From positions 52,237 through 116,236 of the forward strand of contig JAPKMT010000004.1 of assembly GCA_026645735.1 (NCBI GenBank): DNA of 64,000 nucleotides. Direction: 5' to 3'. This stretch comes from Flexilinea sp. GTDB taxonomy: Bacteria; Chloroflexota; Anaerolineae; Anaerolineales; Anaerolineaceae. The translations under genes were made by a program, and so were the position numbers. Below are positions 55,798 to 63,939 of this stretch, in pieces; position 1 is the first letter of the stretch; every line of letters begins with the position of its first letter. Below the pieces are notes generated by a model. It made no database searches and was not told the DNA's origin. It was given only the letters and a program-made list of their open reading frames with translations.

Positions 55798-56445
55798 TCA
55801 CCTATTCTCCTGCAAGATGTGTAAAATTATCGATTCCATTTCGAGATGATTCCGGACATTAAAGTCAGCTCCGATGGCATCTCTTGCTCCAAAATCATTT
55901 TGAATTGCGACGGTGACGCACTGGTTTGCTTTTCCTGCTGCAACATCCTCTGCCCGATCTCCAACCATGATCGCTTTTTTGATATTCAAAAGGGTTTTCA
56001 ATTCTGCAATGGCATTTTTTTTATCGAATCCATTTTTTCTGTGCCATACGTGTTGAAAATAATGACTGATGTTAAATTTTTCAAGCAATAAATCCAGGTA
56101 ATTTTTTTCTGCATTGGAACAAATTGCAAGCGGCGCATGGTGGCTGACAGTTTGAAGCATCTGAATGCAATCCGGTTCAATTTTTGCAATTTTTTCAACG
56201 GCCTCCGGTGTATAGCGTACCAATCGCTGCATAAAATTCTGAGCAATTGCATCATCCTCCGTCTTTAAAAGTTTCTTACAGAGATCGATCAGCTTGTCAC
56301 CGACAGTCGAATTGGCAATTTCAGGGGATATCGATGCGAGCCCCATCTCCGCCAATGCTTTATTAATCACATAGTAATTAATCTCAGGCGTGCCAAAAAA
56401 AAGTGTACCGTCAAAATCAAACAGAACAGCAAAAAGTTCCATCAT
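55798..56445 (-). CDS. HAD-superfamily phosphatase (Gph/beta-phosphoglucomutase-like)
   Basis: This 215-residue protein has the nucleophile motif LFDFDGTLF, motif II Ser in AICSNAEKNY and motif IV GDRAEDVAAGKA. A helical cap lies between motifs I and II. It probably dephosphorylates a sugar phosphate. Start is ATG 56445 or ATG 56442; AGAGG upstream fits the second slightly better. It lies 6 bases from the PPIase stop. Confidence 0.83.
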   Translation of the reverse strand: MMELFAVLFDFDGTLFFGTPEINYYVINKALAEMGLASISPEIANSTVGDKLIDLCKKLLKTEDDAIAQNFMQRLVRYTPEAVEKIAKIEPDCIQMLQTVSHHAPLAICSNAEKNYLDLLLEKFNISHYFQHVWHRKNGFDKKNAIAELKTLLNIKKAIMVGDRAEDVAAGKANQCVTVAIQNDFGARDAIGADFNVRNHLEMESIILHILQENR

Positions 56446-56451
56446 CTACCT

Positions 56452-57630
56452 CTATTTTAGCTTGTCGGCAAAAATTTCGATATTCGCTTCGTTCATCCAT
56501 TGCTCTCTCTGATCTGTCATGGCAGCACTGCGTTTTGATGCTATTAAAATACTTTCCAGTTCTGTTTGAACTGTCTCAAACGCCACCGGATCCGCTGCTT
56601 CAATCGTTGCTTCCCAACACAATATCAGGTAGCCATACGCCGTCTTGATTGGTTCGGAATACTGGCCCGTGGATCCGATTGACATCGCTGCTGTTTTATA
56701 ATCCTCAGAAAAGCGAGTGGAACGTTCTGAAACATAATTTACCGTATCGCTGCTATCCTCAGAAAACTCACCCATCAGCGCATCAAAAGATTCGCCGGAT
56801 TTTAATCGATCCATGATGTTGTTGACTGTAGCGGAGATCCGGTTATACTGATCACCCCGCATTTTTTCAGCTTCTTCCTCTGATCCATACGCATTGAGCT
56901 GATTTAATAAACCAATAACCTCATCATCAAATTGTATAGAGAGTTGTTTTATGATTCTTGTTTCAACGGGACGAAAAATTGCCGGTTCCCCTGAAAGAAG
57001 TACTTGTTCAAAAAGATTGATATCTTTGGTAAAAGAAATTTTTTGTTCGGAATATAACGAATTGTAATATGCCTTTACAGCAGATTCATCAACTCGATTA
57101 ATTTCATCTTCAATCTGATTCTTGTATGCATCCAACAGGGCCTTCCGGATTCCGTTTTCCACGATGGATTCCTTTGACAAACCTTGATTCTTAAGAATCC
57201 ACTGCGCTGTTTCCTCCAGATCAGCTTCGCTGATGTCCGGATAAGAATTTTTTACATAATCTTCAACAGACCTTATGGTCGACTGATAGCTTTCCTCAGC
57301 TTGAGCTTTGATCGCTTCGGTTACTGTAAAACCCAGAGAAACCAGTTTATTTTGAACGACTTGCTCCTCTATAAGCTTATCTAAAATCTCGTTTTTTGCT
57401 TTTGACTTTTTTTCTGCAATTTCTGCTTCGCTCAAACTGCCGCTTAAATTTAAATACATCATATCAAGGGTGGTCATTTGAGCTTCAACCTGGCTTAAAT
57501 AGATCGGTTTGCCATCAACCAGCGCAGTAATCACATCGGCCGATTCTTGTGTTGGTGTACGTTCGGCCTTTACCGACCAGAAAACAAAAAACAATGGAAC
57601 TATGAATAAGACTAAGAAATTTTTTTTCAT
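56452..57630 (-). CDS. Exported SurA/PrsA-like foldase with a parvulin-type domain
   Basis: This 392-residue protein has an N-terminal signal (MKKNFLVLFIVPLFFVFWSVKA), a long helical SurA-N-like chaperone region (residues about 40-200; EILDKLIEEQVVQNKLVSLG) and a C-terminal PPIC-type segment with GESFDALMGEFSEDSSD and SIGSTGQYSEPIKTAYGYLIL. It should help secreted proteins fold outside the cytoplasm. As the second gene of the transporter operon it may serve the binding protein. It could be a housekeeping foldase by chance in this place. Confidence 0.8.
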   Translation of the reverse strand: MKKNFLVLFIVPLFFVFWSVKAERTPTQESADVITALVDGKPIYLSQVEAQMTTLDMMYLNLSGSLSEAEIAEKKSKAKNEILDKLIEEQVVQNKLVSLGFTVTEAIKAQAEESYQSTIRSVEDYVKNSYPDISEADLEETAQWILKNQGLSKESIVENGIRKALLDAYKNQIEDEINRVDESAVKAYYNSLYSEQKISFTKDINLFEQVLLSGEPAIFRPVETRIIKQLSIQFDDEVIGLLNQLNAYGSEEEAEKMRGDQYNRISATVNNIMDRLKSGESFDALMGEFSEDSSDTVNYVSERSTRFSEDYKTAAMSIGSTGQYSEPIKTAYGYLILCWEATIEAADPVAFETVQTELESILIASKRSAAMTDQREQWMNEANIEIFADKLK

Positions 57631-57653
57631 TCGTAAAGCTTGCCATTAATTTA

Positions 57654-57684
57654 AATTCCCGGGAGACAATATCTCCCGGGAATT
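57654..57684 (-). promoter_or_regulatory. Perfect 13-bp hairpin after the NitT/TauT-type binding-protein gene
   Basis: AATTCCCGGGAGA (57654-57666) pairs perfectly with TCTCCCGGGAATT (57672-57684) around CAATA. It lies 20 bases after the binding-protein stop and before the PPIase gene. The transcribed strand lacks a proper T-run, so partial termination or mRNA protection is likely, giving more binding protein than the downstream products. Confidence 0.75.
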
Positions 57685-57703
57685 ACCAATCGGATTGAAA
57701 TCC

Positions 57704-58804
57704 TTACTCTGCTTTGTATCTGGCTTTTGCAGAAGCGACGTCATAGGAATCAGCATCAGCTTCAACTTTAGCACGATCCCAGGTATTATCAAAGAATTCG
57801 TTTGTGAAGATTTGGTCAGGTGTCAAATCAGTCTTAATCACACCAGATTCCTTGGCAACTTTCACATTCAGCAGCCATTTATCTTCCCAGCTGAATCCAA
57901 TGTTATCCAGAAGTTTTTGTTCATCCGCGCCGCCCGGAGCACCGAACATTTGATAGGCACGTCCTTGCTGGACATATAAAGCAGCTTTCCAGGTAACATC
58001 GATATTCGGCCACTGATTGCAGGAAACGGCGGCTGCAGCTTCAGGATTATATTTCACGAAATAGATACTTTTCGCTAATGCAGTAACAAAACCCTGAACC
58101 ACTTCCGGTTCATTTTCAATCAGGTTGAGATTGGAAATGATGGAGTTGGAGTTGGTCTTCAATACATCATCACCATCGATATATTTGAAATCATAGCCTT
58201 GTCCGATCAACTGCCAGGCTTCGCCAGGCCATGTGAACAGCATATCCAGTTTTCCTTCAGCAACCTGGATGTAGCGATTTTCACCAGCAACAACCCATTC
58301 AATATCCTTCACAGGATCGACGCCAGCAGCTACCAGTGTCGGTGTGACAAGCATTTCCCAGGAAGCATCGCCCAGTGCAACGGTCAATTTCTTGCCGTAT
58401 TTCTCAACTGCGCCTTTCATATCTTCCCAGGTCTGGACCTTGCTGTTATTCAAAACGCACATACCCCAAATATTGATTGCATCGTAAGCGGATACGACCT
58501 TAATGGGCAGTCCTTCTTCTATTCCAGCCAATGTGAAGGATGGTCCGGGAGCAGCAAAATCAGCCTGTCCGGTTGCCACCATTTTCAGGTCGGTGGTGCC
58601 AAACGCCTGTTCCATTTTTAATGTCAGACCTTCTTCTGCAAGATAACCGAGATTCTGAGCAACCCAGAAAGGAGTATCTTCAAGAACTTCGGCGGTTCGC
58701 GGCAGAACATAAGTAATTTCTCTTAGTTCGCCTTCGGCTGCTGCGCTGCTGAATACACTGAGAATCAACAATACAGCAATGGTAAATAATATAGACTTCT
58801 TCAT
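57704..58804 (-). CDS. NitT/TauT-type ABC transporter substrate-binding protein (NMT1/SsuA-like)
   Basis: The start is ATG 58804 with AGGAG 8 bases upstream. The 366-residue product has a signal peptide (MKKSILFTIAVLLILSVFSSAAA) and an NMT1/SsuA-type fold: VAQNLGYLAEEGLTLKMEQ, GQADFAAPGPS and LTVALGDASWEM. Family members bind nitrate, sulfonates, pyrimidines or other small anions. Here the operon codes for sugar-type enzymes, so the ligand is probably different. It is the first gene of the operon. Confidence 0.9.
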   Translation of the reverse strand: MKKSILFTIAVLLILSVFSSAAAEGELREITYVLPRTAEVLEDTPFWVAQNLGYLAEEGLTLKMEQAFGTTDLKMVATGQADFAAPGPSFTLAGIEEGLPIKVVSAYDAINIWGMCVLNNSKVQTWEDMKGAVEKYGKKLTVALGDASWEMLVTPTLVAAGVDPVKDIEWVVAGENRYIQVAEGKLDMLFTWPGEAWQLIGQGYDFKYIDGDDVLKTNSNSIISNLNLIENEPEVVQGFVTALAKSIYFVKYNPEAAAAVSCNQWPNIDVTWKAALYVQQGRAYQMFGAPGGADEQKLLDNIGFSWEDKWLLNVKVAKESGVIKTDLTPDQIFTNEFFDNTWDRAKVEADADSYDVASAKARYKAE

Positions 58805-58867
58805 ATCATTTTCTCCTTTTATCGTTATGTTAAGATCTGACAGCATGTGTACTGCCCATCTTTTTCG

Positions 58868-58932
58868 TTCATACAGGCTGTATGAATTTTTTGTGATGTT
58901 TTTATCATAAATCGTTTTTTCGATGTCGTCAA
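58868..58932 (-). promoter_or_regulatory. Promoter of the NitT/TauT-type operon with a 19-bp palindromic operator
   Basis: On the minus strand TTGACG (58927-58932), a 17-bp spacer and TATGAT (58904-58909) form a good promoter. Downstream of the -10 lies the perfect palindrome TTCATACAGGCTGTATGAA (58868-58886), a likely operator for an unlinked regulator; no regulator gene is in the operon. Confidence 0.7.
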
Positions 58933-59076
58933 GATTTTTTGATCATATTTTCAAAAATTTGAAACATTGTGATTTTTATTTTTATAAGGAAAAGTAACTT
59001 TTTTAACTTTTCGGTTAATTTTGATTAGATATTACAAACTTTTGGATAATATTGATTGATTATTACTATCTTTGCT

Positions 59077-59152
59077 TTGACACAAGCCTTGTTTAATGAT
59101 AAACTCAACTTTAATATGAATGTTTGATCATTCCTTGTAAATAAAATGATCA
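59077..59152 (+). promoter_or_regulatory. Promoter of the BtpA operon with a downstream dyad
   Basis: TTGACA (59077-59082), a 17-bp spacer and TAAACT (59100-59105) form the promoter. TGATCATT (59125-59132) and AATGATCA (59145-59152) make an 8+8 dyad just downstream, a possible DeoR-type site. The leader to the start at 59248 is about 135 bases and A/T-rich, without other features. Confidence 0.6.
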
Positions 59153-59247
59153 GAAGTGCAAAACATCAAAAACGTGATTTTCTTATCGTTTAAAAACAAC
59201 ATTTCGTGAGATTTTTCAATTATTTGTTATAAGAGGATTTGTCAACT

Positions 59248-60051
59248 ATGCAATGGATTCAGCAGCTCTTTAAAACCCAAAAACCTATTGTTGCGATGTG
59301 TCATTTCCGTGCTTTGCCTGGAGATCCGTACTACGATGCAGATGGGGGTATGGAAAAAGTAGTCGATATGGCTCGAACCGAGTTTCTTGCTTTACAGGAA
59401 GGCGGCGTTGATGCCGTGATGTTTTCAAATGAATTCAGCCTTCCCTATTTGCGTAAAGTAAAACCCGAGACAACGGCTGCAATGGCACGGATTATCGGTG
59501 AAATTAAAAGTGAAATAAAAATTCCTTTCGGCGTAAATGTGCTTTGGGATCCTTTTGCATCGATTGACCTGTCAGCAGCTACCGGGGCACTTTTTATCCG
59601 GGAGATTATGAGTGGTGTATATGCCAGTGATTTTGGGCTCTGGGACACCAACACAGGAGAAATTATCCGGCACAAAATGCGATTGGGACTGAAAGACTTG
59701 AAAATGTTTTTCAATATTGTTCCGGAAGCTGCAAAATATCTTGCTGACCGGAATATCGTAGAAATCGCTAAAACAACCGTATTCAACAACCGTCCAGATG
59801 TCATCTGTGTTTCTGGTATTACAGCGGGAGCGTCAACAGATACGAACGTCCTTGCGAGTGTCAAAGAAGCCATTCCTGGAACTGCAGTATTTGCGAATAC
59901 TGGCTGCAAAGTCACCACGATCGAAAAAATCCTTTCGATCGCCGATGGAGCGGTTGTGGGTACTACATTTAAAAAAGACGGGATTTTTGAGAACCACACA
60001 GATCTTGATCGTGTAAAAGAATTTATGGATAAAGTGCACTCCATTCGCTGA
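59248..60051 (+). CDS. BtpA/SgcQ-family protein
   Basis: I choose ATG 59248 (MQWIQQLFKT), with AGAGGA 10 bases upstream, over TTG 59239, which is too close to that site. The 267-residue product is a TIM-barrel-like protein of the BtpA family: PIVAMCHFRALPGDPYY, GGVDAVMFSNEFSLPY, GVNVLWDP and VSGITAGASTDTNVL. BtpA was named for a role in photosystem I stability in cyanobacteria, but relatives such as SgcQ occur in sugar operons of heterotrophs, as here. The biochemical role is unknown. Confidence 0.85.
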   Translation: MQWIQQLFKTQKPIVAMCHFRALPGDPYYDADGGMEKVVDMARTEFLALQEGGVDAVMFSNEFSLPYLRKVKPETTAAMARIIGEIKSEIKIPFGVNVLWDPFASIDLSAATGALFIREIMSGVYASDFGLWDTNTGEIIRHKMRLGLKDLKMFFNIVPEAAKYLADRNIVEIAKTTVFNNRPDVICVSGITAGASTDTNVLASVKEAIPGTAVFANTGCKVTTIEKILSIADGAVVGTTFKKDGIFENHTDLDRVKEFMDKVHSIR

Positions 60052-60070
60052 TGTAACCATAGAATGCATC

Positions 60071-60094
60071 CCCCCTCTTGCGAGAGGGGGTTTT
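60071..60094 (+). terminator. Strong rho-independent terminator between the btpA-like and Gfo/Idh genes
   Basis: CCCCCTCT (60071-60078) pairs with AGAGGGGG (60083-60090) around TGCG, followed by TTTT. It lies between two genes of the same strand, so the Gfo/Idh-HAD genes may be expressed less than BtpA, or from read-through. Confidence 0.85.
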
Positions 60095-60126
60095 AATTAT
60101 TCAGTCTTCTTGAAGGAGAATTGATC

Positions 60127-61143
60127 ATGAAAACATATGCTGTCGCTATTGTTGGTGCCGGGATGATTTCAAAAAGCCATATTGCAGCCATTAATAATTT
60201 ACCGAACGCAAGATGTGCAGCCATCACGGATATTATCGGCGAAAAAGCACAAATTGCCGCCCAAAAAGTAAATTGCCCTTACTTTACCGACGCAAAAGAG
60301 ATGCTGGACAATGTACCTGAAATTGATGTCTGTATTCTTTCACTGCCAACCTACATTCATTCGGACTATGTCAGTCTTTGTGCTGAATACGGGAAAGCAA
60401 CACTGTGTGAAAAACCGCTTGAAATGACTGTGGAAAAAGCAGAACGGATCCGTTCTGTTGTCCAAAAAACTGGAATCATCTACATGACCGCTCAAGTGGT
60501 CCGGTTTTGGACAGGATATCGTGAATTGAAAGAGATGATGAAAAACGGAGAATTCGGTGATATCTACATGAGTTATTTCTCGCGATGTTCCGAGGTTCAG
60601 AAATGGGGTAATGACTGGCTCTTTGATCCCGAAACAGGTGGCGGTGCCATGTATGATATGCTGGTCCATGACATTGATTTTATGAACTATCTTTTTGGGC
60701 CTGCTGAGAGTGTATACACTATTGCAACGAAAAGTGATACCGACTGCTATAACAATGTTTTCGCTTCATTAATTTATTCAAACGGTGCAAAAGGAGTTGC
60801 AGAAACTTCCTTTACGATGAAATCTGGCTATCCGTTCACCATGACAGCAAAAATCATGGGGAGTAAAGCAACTGCTGAGTATATTTACAGCGCCGGATAT
60901 GACATTAATCAAAGAAATGGTGCCATCGCTGTCTTGAAAATCTTCCGAGATGGGAAAACGCCAGAAATCATCAACGTTGACCAATACGATGCGTACACAA
61001 AACAGCTTGCATATTTTCTGGACTGTGTAGACCGTGGTGTTCAGCCGGATGTCGTTACATTGGATCAAAGTGTTGAAGTGATCAGAACAGTTAACGCAAT
61101 CCGCCGATCCGCTGACACGAATTCCATTATAAAACTCAGGTAA
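60127..61143 (+). CDS. Gfo/Idh/MocA-family NAD(P)-dependent oxidoreductase
   Basis: The start is ATG 60127 with AAGGAG 8 bases upstream. The 338-residue product has Rossmann motif AIVGAGMISKSHIAAI, the catalytic-lysine motif LCEKPLEM and GGGAMYDMLVHDIDFMNYLFG with His and Asp of the active site. It is a second member of this family in the window, only distantly like that at 30526. It probably acts on a sugar or inositol derivative. It ends 4 bases before the HAD gene. Confidence 0.86.
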   Translation: MKTYAVAIVGAGMISKSHIAAINNLPNARCAAITDIIGEKAQIAAQKVNCPYFTDAKEMLDNVPEIDVCILSLPTYIHSDYVSLCAEYGKATLCEKPLEMTVEKAERIRSVVQKTGIIYMTAQVVRFWTGYRELKEMMKNGEFGDIYMSYFSRCSEVQKWGNDWLFDPETGGGAMYDMLVHDIDFMNYLFGPAESVYTIATKSDTDCYNNVFASLIYSNGAKGVAETSFTMKSGYPFTMTAKIMGSKATAEYIYSAGYDINQRNGAIAVLKIFRDGKTPEIINVDQYDAYTKQLAYFLDCVDRGVQPDVVTLDQSVEVIRTVNAIRRSADTNSIIKLR

Positions 61144-61147
61144 ATTT

Positions 61148-61972
61148 GTGAAACATATTGTCTTTCTTTCAGATGTTGATGGAACCATCATTACAAGAGA
61201 TATATCGCTGCCTCAGATCATACGGCAAGCAGTGCAGGATTTTCAGTCAGCCGGAGGATACTTTTCGCTTTGTACTGGAAGATCCATCATAGCCACGCAA
61301 TCGATCGCTCGGGAATTGGACACAAATCTGCCTTGTATTTTATATGGAGGCGCCGCTTTATTCGATTTCAAAAAAGATCAATTTCTCTGGATGCAGCCGT
61401 TTGTCAATGATGAAATTCTGGCGTCCATTCGGATGGTTTATGAGAAATATCCGGATATCAGCATCCAGGTCCTTTGTGATGATCATATTTACATCGTTCG
61501 CCGTAACCAACGGCTGAATTTACGAGGGATCGCAGTTGAAAACGAAGGACCGATTGAAGAAATTGCGAGTATCCACGGTAACATTTTGAAAATTGTGATG
61601 TGCAGCGACAGCACTGAAAATCTTTCAGCATGCCAGTCTTTCTTCTCTGAAAATATCGCTATTTTTGCTTTTTCGAGCAGGAATTTTGTAGATATTGTTC
61701 CAAAAGGCGCTGGAAAGGCAGGAGCAATCAGAAGGCTTGCTGATTTTTGTAATATACCTTTATCAGATTTTCATGCGGCCGGGGATGGTATGACCGACTT
61801 GCCGATGTTGAAACTGGCTGGATTCTCTTATGCTCCTGAAAACGCGCTGGAAGAAGTGAAAAGGAACGTCAGCCTGATTGTTCCCGGCGTTCGTGAAGGT
61901 GGATTAGCGAAAGCTCTTAATCATTCAAAAAAAATCATGGAAGAAAAAAATGATCAGGGATCAAATCGTTAA
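61148..61972 (+). CDS. HAD-superfamily phosphatase, Cof type
   Basis: The start is GTG 61148, 4 bases after the preceding stop, so coupling is likely. The 274-residue product has FLSDVDGTIITRD (nucleophile), LCTGRS (motif II) and AAGDGMTDLPMLKLAG (motif IV), with the C2 cap of Cof-type sugar phosphatases. It probably dephosphorylates a hexose phosphate. It is the last gene of the BtpA-Gfo/Idh-HAD unit. Confidence 0.86.
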   Translation: MKHIVFLSDVDGTIITRDISLPQIIRQAVQDFQSAGGYFSLCTGRSIIATQSIARELDTNLPCILYGGAALFDFKKDQFLWMQPFVNDEILASIRMVYEKYPDISIQVLCDDHIYIVRRNQRLNLRGIAVENEGPIEEIASIHGNILKIVMCSDSTENLSACQSFFSENIAIFAFSSRNFVDIVPKGAGKAGAIRRLADFCNIPLSDFHAAGDGMTDLPMLKLAGFSYAPENALEEVKRNVSLIVPGVREGGLAKALNHSKKIMEEKNDQGSNR

Positions 61973-61996
61973 TTCGTAATTTGATTCCTGATATCG

Positions 61997-62761
61997 TTAA
62001 ATACACATTAAATTCGGGTTCACTTCCAGGATTTCGCGCCGAAATTTTTCATCAAGTCCGGAATCTGTAATGATCAGATTAAAATCTTTTACCTGGCAGA
62101 TGTTGACAAATGCCATGTTTTCAAATTTGGTATGATCGCAAACCAGAATGCTTTCCATCGCATTGTTCATCATCTGCCGTTTGATCGCAACCTCGTCAAC
62201 CGCAAAACACATACAACCATGTATGACACTGACAGCATCGACGGCTATGAATGCTTTGTTAACATGAATATCTCTGATCATTCTCTCCGTAAATATACCT
62301 GAACATGTGATCGTATCCGCTTTTAATCCGCCTCCCATCACGACAACATTATTGGAAGTATTCCGTGATATATCCAGCGCAACAGATAAATCATGCGTCA
62401 AGACGGTTAATCGTGAAAAAGTCTGGAGTTTTCTGGCGATTTCAAAGGTTGTTGTTCCTGAATCCAGAAAAATGGAGTCACCTTCTTTAATGCGTAAGAC
62501 TGCTTCTGCCGCAATTCGAACTTTTTCGTCGGTATTCATTGATCGGCGCAAATTTACGGGTAAATCCATCAGCGCTCCCCGCATCGCATCCATTGCACCG
62601 CCGTGCGTTTTTAACAGCAAACCATTATCGGAAAGCGTGTTAATGTCTCTTCTTATCGTCGCGCTGGACGCTCCCAGTTGATCACAAAGATCCAAAACGG
62701 ACATAAAGCCGTTGGCTTTTACCAAACGGATGATTCTTTCCTGTCTTTCAGCTAAAAGCAT
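61997..62761 (-). CDS. DeoR-family transcriptional regulator
   Basis: This 254-residue protein has an N-terminal helix-turn-helix (RQERIIRLVKANGFMSVLDL, QLGASSATIRRDINTLSDNG, residues about 5-55) and a C-terminal DeoR sensor domain (FLDSGTTTFEIARKL, VVVMGGGLKADT, KAFIAVDAVS) of the isomerase-like fold that binds sugar phosphates. It converges on the BtpA operon and probably controls it and/or the SGNH gene on its other side. Confidence 0.9.
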   Translation of the reverse strand: MLLAERQERIIRLVKANGFMSVLDLCDQLGASSATIRRDINTLSDNGLLLKTHGGAMDAMRGALMDLPVNLRRSMNTDEKVRIAAEAVLRIKEGDSIFLDSGTTTFEIARKLQTFSRLTVLTHDLSVALDISRNTSNNVVVMGGGLKADTITCSGIFTERMIRDIHVNKAFIAVDAVSVIHGCMCFAVDEVAIKRQMMNNAMESILVCDHTKFENMAFVNICQVKDFNLIITDSGLDEKFRREILEVNPNLMCI

Positions 62762-62796
62762 GCCTGATCCTTTTTAGAAATCCTTTTATTTTCGTT

Positions 62797-62825
62797 ATTC
62801 TAATCCTTTGGCCAGGTTGTGTCAA
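62797..62825 (-). promoter_or_regulatory. Promoter of the DeoR regulator gene
   Basis: On the minus strand TTGACA (62820-62825), a 17-bp spacer and TAGAAT (62797-62802) are near consensus, about 35 bases before the start codon. Confidence 0.75.
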
Positions 62826-62935
62826 TAAAAAATGCTTGATATTGATTTTTTTTGATTAAATTTTTCATACTTGATTATTTTATTTTTTATTTCTTGAAAT
62901 TTCTCAATAAATCCTGATCGTTTCTGATTATTTTC

Positions 62936-62964
62936 TTGCAGTATGTTTGATTGTTTGTTAAAAT
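62936..62964 (+). promoter_or_regulatory. Promoter of the SGNH hydrolase gene
   Basis: TTGCAG (62936-62941), a 17-bp spacer and TAAAAT (62959-62964) precede the start by about 65 bases. TTTGATT repeats around the promoter (62946-62952 and nearby) could be regulator contacts, but this is weak. Confidence 0.65.
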
Positions 62965-63027
62965 ATGGGATAACAATAAAGAAAACACACTCATCTTGAA
63001 AATATATTTTCATGAAAGGCGAAAAAA

Positions 63028-63687
63028 ATGAAAAACATACTATGTTTTGGTGATTCCAACACATGGGGCTATGACGTTACGACTTTTGACCCAGCGCTCG
63101 GTTCTGGACAAAGAATGACGTTTGATGTGAGATGGCCGGGAAGAGTACAGAATATTTTGGGCAGTGATTATCGCATTATTGAAGATGCATTGAATGCCCG
63201 CACAGTCATGAATCAGGATCCATATTTTCCACATCGTCTGGGTATCGCAAGTCTTGAGGTGGCGTTGGATGCGCATGCGCCGCTGGATCTTGTGATCATC
63301 AAACTTGGCGTCAACGAATTAAAACACATGTTTAATCTTACAGCCGGAATGATTGCTTTTGGAGTTGAAAAATTAGTGATGGCAGCAAAAAATCGCTACT
63401 ACAATTACCCTGAACCCCAAATACTCGTCATCGCTCCCCATCCAGTCAGTCCAAACATTTATAATAATCTTTTTGGCTTCAGTTTCGGTCCGCTGGCTTA
63501 TGAAAAGAGTTGTGAATTTGGAGCATTATACAAAGATCTCGCCACACGCCACGGATGCGGTTTTATCGATTGTGCCGATTTGAACTTTTCTCTAAACACG
63601 CTGGACGGTCTTCATTACAGCCATGAAGACCATGCCAAACTCGCTGATGTCGTTGCTGAAAAAGTCCGGGAAATGCTGGAACACTAA
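63028..63687 (+). CDS. SGNH/GDSL hydrolase (carbohydrate esterase-like)
   Basis: This 219-residue cytosolic protein has the block I motif LCFGDSNTWGYD (nucleophile Ser), block III KLGVNELKH (Asn as oxyanion residue) and block V DGLHYSHEDH with Asp and His of the triad. There is no signal peptide. Its relatives deacetylate sugars, and an esterase acting on acetylated sugars from the medium would fit the region. It is a single gene with its own promoter and terminator. Confidence 0.88.
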   Translation: MKNILCFGDSNTWGYDVTTFDPALGSGQRMTFDVRWPGRVQNILGSDYRIIEDALNARTVMNQDPYFPHRLGIASLEVALDAHAPLDLVIIKLGVNELKHMFNLTAGMIAFGVEKLVMAAKNRYYNYPEPQILVIAPHPVSPNIYNNLFGFSFGPLAYEKSCEFGALYKDLATRHGCGFIDCADLNFSLNTLDGLHYSHEDHAKLADVVAEKVREMLEH

Positions 63688-63740
63688 ACGTTCGCAATCT
63701 GATGATCACAGGAAGAAATGCCTGTTGATTGATTCAAGTC

Positions 63741-63776
63741 AAAAAAAAACACCACAAAATGTGGTGTTTTTTTTTT
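63741..63776. terminator. Bidirectional terminator between the SGNH gene and tRNA-Ser
   Basis: An A-run plus CACCAC pairs with GTGGTG plus a long T-run around AAAAT. It has a T-run on both strands and lies at the 3' ends of the plus-strand gene and the minus-strand tRNA, and can stop both. Confidence 0.9.
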
Positions 63777-63777
63777 G

Positions 63778-63863
63778 CGGAGAGAGTGGGATTCGAACCC
63801 ACGATACCTTTCGATATACGCGCTCTCCAAGCGCGCGCACTAGACCAGCTATGCGATCTCTCC
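63778..63863 (-). tRNA. tRNA-Ser (anticodon GGA)
   Basis: On the minus strand the acceptor stem GGAGAGA (from 63863) pairs with TCTCTCC, followed by discriminator G at 63778. The anticodon stem CGCGC/GCGCG encloses TTGGAGA, so the anticodon is GGA. A long variable arm, as expected for tRNA-Ser, and the T arm GTGGGTTCGAATCCCAC follow. The length is 86 bases and CCA is not encoded. Confidence 0.95.
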
Positions 63864-63939
63864 TATCCTTGCGGCAAGAATTATATCATAAGAATCTATA
63901 AATGGATAAAAAATGAGGTTTTTTGTAAGAGCAACATGA

